Origin: CAWEPK01 sp963835595
Lineage (GTDB): Bacteria; Desulfobacterota; Syntrophorhabdia; Syntrophorhabdales; WCHB1-27
Reading direction: 5' to 3'
Assembly (NCBI GenBank): GCA_963835595.1
Contig: CAWIGL010000002.1
Coordinates: 496,001-560,000 of the forward strand
DNA: 64,000 bases
Position 1 is the stretch's first letter, and the number at the start of each line of letters is the position of its first letter. Below, in pieces: positions 61,359 through 64,000 of this stretch. A program made the translations under genes and the position numbers. The notes below the pieces were generated by a model. It did not search any database, had not been told where the DNA came from, and saw only the letters and a program-made list of their open reading frames with translations.

Positions 61359-61750
61359 TCAAGCAGGCAATACTGCGGAAGGGAACGCCCTTTGACCGGT
61401 ATTGGAAGGACCCGGCTCGTATGTCAGATAGAAAATAAGGAAAAGGGCGAAGAGCAGGGAGACGATCACTATGGGCAACCAGGGGATCTTCCGGGATCTC
61501 TGCGGTTGCGCGCCTTGAAAGGCGCGGGTATCGGAACAGCGACGATCCCGCGCCAACCGCAATCAAGGCACCGGTAAGCCTTCCTGTTAAACCGTTTTAT
61601 AAAGCGCTCGAAGGCGTTCTGCGATCGACTCCGCTTGACCCGCGCCGAATTGCATACTGGACATATGAGTGGCGTGCTGCCCTCCGCCTTTTTCGTTTTA
61701 TCGTCTGCCCATTGATGTCGTTTAACGACCCGCTTTATGCCCTGCGCCAT
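61359..61750 (-). CDS. Zinc-ribbon membrane protein, paralogue, frameshifted
   Basis: About 130 residues after repair. Start ATG 61750 (MAQGIKRVVKRHQWADD), two bases after the stop of the response regulator. PLICPVCNSARVKRSRSQNA and AYRCLDCGWRGIV form the same CxxC...CxxC ribbon as the protein at 59072, including the RSR and AYRC...CxWRG matches. The membrane helix (IPWLPIVIVSLLFALFLIFY) lies in another frame, so an indel is present near 61485-61525. It is coupled to the membrane-tailed regulator. Confidence 0.65.
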
Positions 61751-61752
61751 AC

Positions 61753-62232
61753 TCACAGCTTCTTCCACACGGTCCCTAAAACGATTCCGAGGATCAGCCA
61801 TATGGGTATAGAGACGATCAGGCCCCATAAAACGCCGGTCACCTTTTTCAAAGACCTCTCGATGTCTTTTGAGCGCAGCGCCCTCTCCAGCTTGATCCTG
61901 ACGTCTTCGAGGTTGAGCGGCTTGGTAATGTAATCGTAGGCGCCCTTTTTTATAGCCTCGATGGCGGTCTCGACGCTCGGGTAACCGGTCATCATGAAAA
62001 AAGGTATCTTGCCGTCCTGTTCGCGGAGGCGACGCAGGAACTCCAACCCGTCCATCTCAGGCATAACGAGATCGCACAATACGCAGTCGTACCGGTCCGG
62101 GGCGAATTTCTCCAGCCCGTCTTTGCCGGACCTTGCCGTCTCCACTTCATAACCGATGCTTCCGAAGTAATCGGCAAAGAGTTCTCGAATACTTTCTTCG
62201 TCATCGACCACGAGGAGCCGCTCGCCTGCCAT
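61753..62232 (-). CDS. Response regulator with a C-terminal membrane helix
   Basis: 159 residues from ATG 62232 (behind GGAGGAAG). Receiver domain: RLLVVDDEESIREL, phospho-acceptor in DCVLCDLVMPEMDG (about 55), TGYPSVETAI and the Lys in YDYITKPLNLED. After a short linker (ERALRSKDIERSLKKV) a single hydrophobic segment (VLWGLIVSIPIWLILGIVLG) ends in VWKKL. A receiver fixed to the membrane with no output domain is unusual. The frameshifted zinc-ribbon membrane protein follows directly. Confidence 0.82.
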   Translation of the reverse strand: MAGERLLVVDDEESIRELFADYFGSIGYEVETARSGKDGLEKFAPDRYDCVLCDLVMPEMDGLEFLRRLREQDGKIPFFMMTGYPSVETAIEAIKKGAYDYITKPLNLEDVRIKLERALRSKDIERSLKKVTGVLWGLIVSIPIWLILGIVLGTVWKKL

Positions 62233-62294
62233 CGATCTTCCTCCTTGTTCGTGCCTGACTTTGCCGGTCAACCCGTCTGTCTTGGGGGCGCGAT

Positions 62295-62969
62295 TCAGAT
62301 CTTCACCGCGTCATCGAGGAACATCCTGACTGTTTCCTTCGAATAGGGATGAACGAGCATGCCTTCTATGAGGTTCGGCGTTACCGTTACAATATGCGCC
62401 CCCGCCTCGAGCCATTCGATCACATTGAGCACTTCCCTCGTCGAGCCGGCGATGATCTTCGATTTAAGCCCGAATTGGTCCAGCACCTTGCGCAATTTCG
62501 AGATCTCGCCGCACGCGTTGTACCCCATGTTGTTCACCCGGCCGCCGAAAATGGACACGTAGGTTGCCCCTGCCATTGCCGCGAGGAGCCCCTGCTGGGC
62601 GCTCATCATGGCCGTTACGTTTACCCGCACGTTGTGCTTCATCTCGAGCTCATGCACGACTTCCAGGTTGTCCAGCTCACCGTTAGGGCCGTGGATGGTG
62701 ATCTTGATGTTGATGTTCTCGGCCCATTCCGAGAACTCCCTCGCCTGAGCGACCATTTCCTCCTTCACGTTCGTCGTCACTTCCACCGAGAGCGGATACG
62801 GGTCGATCATGCCGGCGATCTGGACCGACCGTTCTTTTATGCCCGCGAGTCCTCCGGTCACACCGTCCTTCATAAGGATGGTCGGGTTCGTCGTCACCCC
62901 TCGTATAATCCCCATCCTCAAATACTTTTCCACTTCCTTGATCTTTCCGGTATCAAGAAATATCGCCAT
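62295..62969 (-). CDS. Transaldolase/fructose-6-phosphate aldolase-like protein
   Basis: 224 residues, the short transaldolase type (TalC/FSA). MAIFLDTGKIKEVEKYLRMG, IIRGVTTNPTILMKDG, INIKITIHGP (catalytic Lys in place of VKVP), NVTAMMSAQQGLLAAMAGA and YVSIFGGRVNNMGYN fit the family. Class I aldolase acting on sugar phosphates. It lies between the response regulator and the SIS-domain gene, all leftward. Confidence 0.85.
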   Translation of the reverse strand: MAIFLDTGKIKEVEKYLRMGIIRGVTTNPTILMKDGVTGGLAGIKERSVQIAGMIDPYPLSVEVTTNVKEEMVAQAREFSEWAENINIKITIHGPNGELDNLEVVHELEMKHNVRVNVTAMMSAQQGLLAAMAGATYVSIFGGRVNNMGYNACGEISKLRKVLDQFGLKSKIIAGSTREVLNVIEWLEAGAHIVTVTPNLIEGMLVHPYSKETVRMFLDDAVKI

Positions 62970-63082
62970 TCTTGTTCCTCCGTCGGCCGGTATCAGCGAT
63001 CCGTCATCCTGCGGCCGCTATTCCTGGGCCCGTGCATAACTGTTCCCCGGCTGATCGGTCGTCAGCCGCAGGTCGTGGCACG

Positions 63083-63679
63083 TCACTTCACGCTCTCCCA
63101 CTTCATCTCGTTGACGAGTATCTTCGGATGCGAGACGATCAGGTGCCAGATGACGGCCTGAAAGGATTCCGTGTGGGCGGTCACCGTGGCGGCGCTGATC
63201 GTCGGCACGATTACGCAGGCGTCCGCGACCTTTGCCGTATACCCGCCGTCCCTGCCCACGATGCCGAATATCCGCGCGCCAACCTCTTTGGCATACCTGA
63301 GCGCCTTCACTATGTTCATGCTTATGTTCTTTTCCTCGCTTCCCCCGCCTACGGAAAAAACGAAGACGCCGTCCCTGCCGCCCAGCCTGCTTCCCTTAAG
63401 CCAGCGCTCGAAGGATGAGTCCCATCCGTCGTCGTTCACCCTGGCGGTCAGCTCCGACACGTTATCCGTAGGCGCGTACGATTCGATCCCGGCTATCTTC
63501 CTGAAATCGTTCACTGCGTGCGATGCGTTGCCTGCGCCCCCGCCGACGCCTATGAAGAAGAGGCGGCCGCCTCCTTCCCGCAGGGCGACCAGATGCCTGA
63601 CAAGAGAATCGAGAGCGGCTTTGTCGATCCCGTCCACGACGCGATGCACTTCATCCAGGTATTGCTTTATGTAGTCCAT
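63083..63679 (-). CDS. SIS-domain sugar-phosphate isomerase (GmhA-like)
   Basis: 198 residues. LFFIGVGGGAGNASHAVND, FVFSVGGGSEEKNISMNIV and IFGIVGRDGGYTAKVADA with ESFQAVIWHLIVSHP are the SIS fold of sedoheptulose-7-phosphate isomerase GmhA and relatives. It may make heptose phosphate for lipopolysaccharide. Placed between the aldolase and a partial gene on the same strand. Confidence 0.85.
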   Translation of the reverse strand: MDYIKQYLDEVHRVVDGIDKAALDSLVRHLVALREGGGRLFFIGVGGGAGNASHAVNDFRKIAGIESYAPTDNVSELTARVNDDGWDSSFERWLKGSRLGGRDGVFVFSVGGGSEEKNISMNIVKALRYAKEVGARIFGIVGRDGGYTAKVADACVIVPTISAATVTAHTESFQAVIWHLIVSHPKILVNEMKWESVK

Positions 63680-63704
63680 TCGATCTTACCTCGCCCCCTT
63701 CGTT

Positions 63705-64000
63705 TCAGGGGCAGCATGAAATTCCGTAATCCCCGACCGGTATCTCTTCCGCGATAGCCTGCAAGTACTGTCTGGCTTCGTCTGTCGCGCAGTACTTGCC
63801 GGCATCGTAGAACCGGCCATCGACGAAGCGATGGAGCTTTTCCGGCTCAGCGTCCGCCAGCGTAAGGCGCATCAGGCCGAACCCTCTCTTGGTCCGCCTG
63901 GTCCCTATGAACAGACGCCCTTCCGCGGGACCGCCAGCCAGTATCCTGACCGCCTCCCGGCCCAGCCTGGCTGCCCATTTGGCGTCAAGCCTGCATGGAG
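63705..64000 (-). CDS. Partial gene, 3' end; possibly phosphofructokinase-like
   Basis: 98 codons at the right edge, ending at TGA 63705-63707 (PVGDYGISCCP). CRLDAKWAARLGREAVRILAG is vaguely like the C-terminal helix of 6-phosphofructokinases (DRxLAxRLGxxAV) and the neighbours are sugar-phosphate enzymes, but the remainder (IGTRRTKRGFGLMRLTLADA) is not convincing. Family uncertain without the rest of the gene. Confidence 0.5.
   Translation of the reverse strand, partial: PCRLDAKWAARLGREAVRILAGGPAEGRLFIGTRRTKRGFGLMRLTLADAEPEKLHRFVDGRFYDAGKYCATDEARQYLQAIAEEIPVGDYGISCCP

Noticed and set aside
1..64000. CRISPR arrays or prophage
   Set aside because: No regularly spaced repeats and no phage structural or integrase genes were found; the regular repeats in 17340-17800 encode the adhesin head.

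Overview
The window is a GC-rich chromosomal segment from what looks like a strict anaerobe, most likely a deltaproteobacterium (Desulfobacterota, of the syntrophic or fermentative kind). The evidence is gene content only: ferredoxin-based redox enzymes (two NfnAB systems, a NuoEFG-like complex, pyruvate:ferredoxin oxidoreductase), an [FeFe]-hydrogenase-like sensor kinase, a Nar-type nickel-pincer racemase homologue of the LarA family, a YadA-type outer-membrane adhesin and many PAS-rich hybrid kinases. No rRNA, prophage or CRISPR array was seen. One tRNA gene is present, tRNA-Leu(TAG).

Layout. 1-307: 5' part of a site-2 protease, frameshifted. 792-7677: tightly overlapping nuoE/F/G-like plus nfnA/nfnB operon (soluble NADH/ferredoxin/NADPH electron exchange). 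7886-14213: hydrogenase-like sensor kinase, response regulator, receiver-PAS-kinase and a single-chain NfnA-NfnB fusion, which ties redox sensing to NAD(P)/ferredoxin balance. 14237-14828: HigBA toxin-antitoxin pair. 15584-15980: promoter, structured non-coding stretch and long terminator hairpin (candidate RNA gene). 16078-18601: secreted protein and trimeric autotransporter adhesin. 19255-23953: six-gene molybdenum hydroxylase (Cox/xanthine dehydrogenase type) operon. 24214-28768: envelope and housekeeping genes (lytic transglycosylase, DedA, TatC, HD protein).

28926-45116 is a large catabolic cluster around two GntR/FadR-type regulators. Leftward: CoA-ligase beta, a small Fe-S protein, CoA-ligase alpha, HpcH/citrate-lyase-beta-type lyase, pyruvate:ferredoxin oxidoreductase and GlcD-type oxidase. 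Rightward: second regulator, Liv-type ABC transporter and a LarA-family racemase. Together they suggest uptake, racemisation, CoA activation, C-C cleavage and ferredoxin-linked oxidation of a 2-hydroxy acid.

45155-51586: UppP, then a very short NifU-like gene with an in-frame TGA followed at the right distance by a bacterial SECIS-like hairpin (candidate selenoprotein, the most interesting item here), then a zinc/metal uptake operon (DUF2946-like peptide, porin, ZnuA, ZnuC, ZnuB, DUF1566 protein) that carries at least four disruptions. 51878-58877: giant CheB-CheR-PAS hybrid kinase, a truncated copy of its 3' end fused to a decayed IS5-type transposase, and tRNA-Leu. 59072-64000: two paralogous zinc-ribbon membrane proteins, a small lipoprotein and an inverted partial copy of it, a sugar-nucleotide epimerase, a membrane-tailed response regulator, a transaldolase-like aldolase, a SIS sugar-phosphate isomerase and a partial gene.

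Several genes carry single-base frameshifts, some of them in short homopolymers, so assembly error must be considered beside real decay. All functional calls come from reading motifs by eye; no database search was possible.
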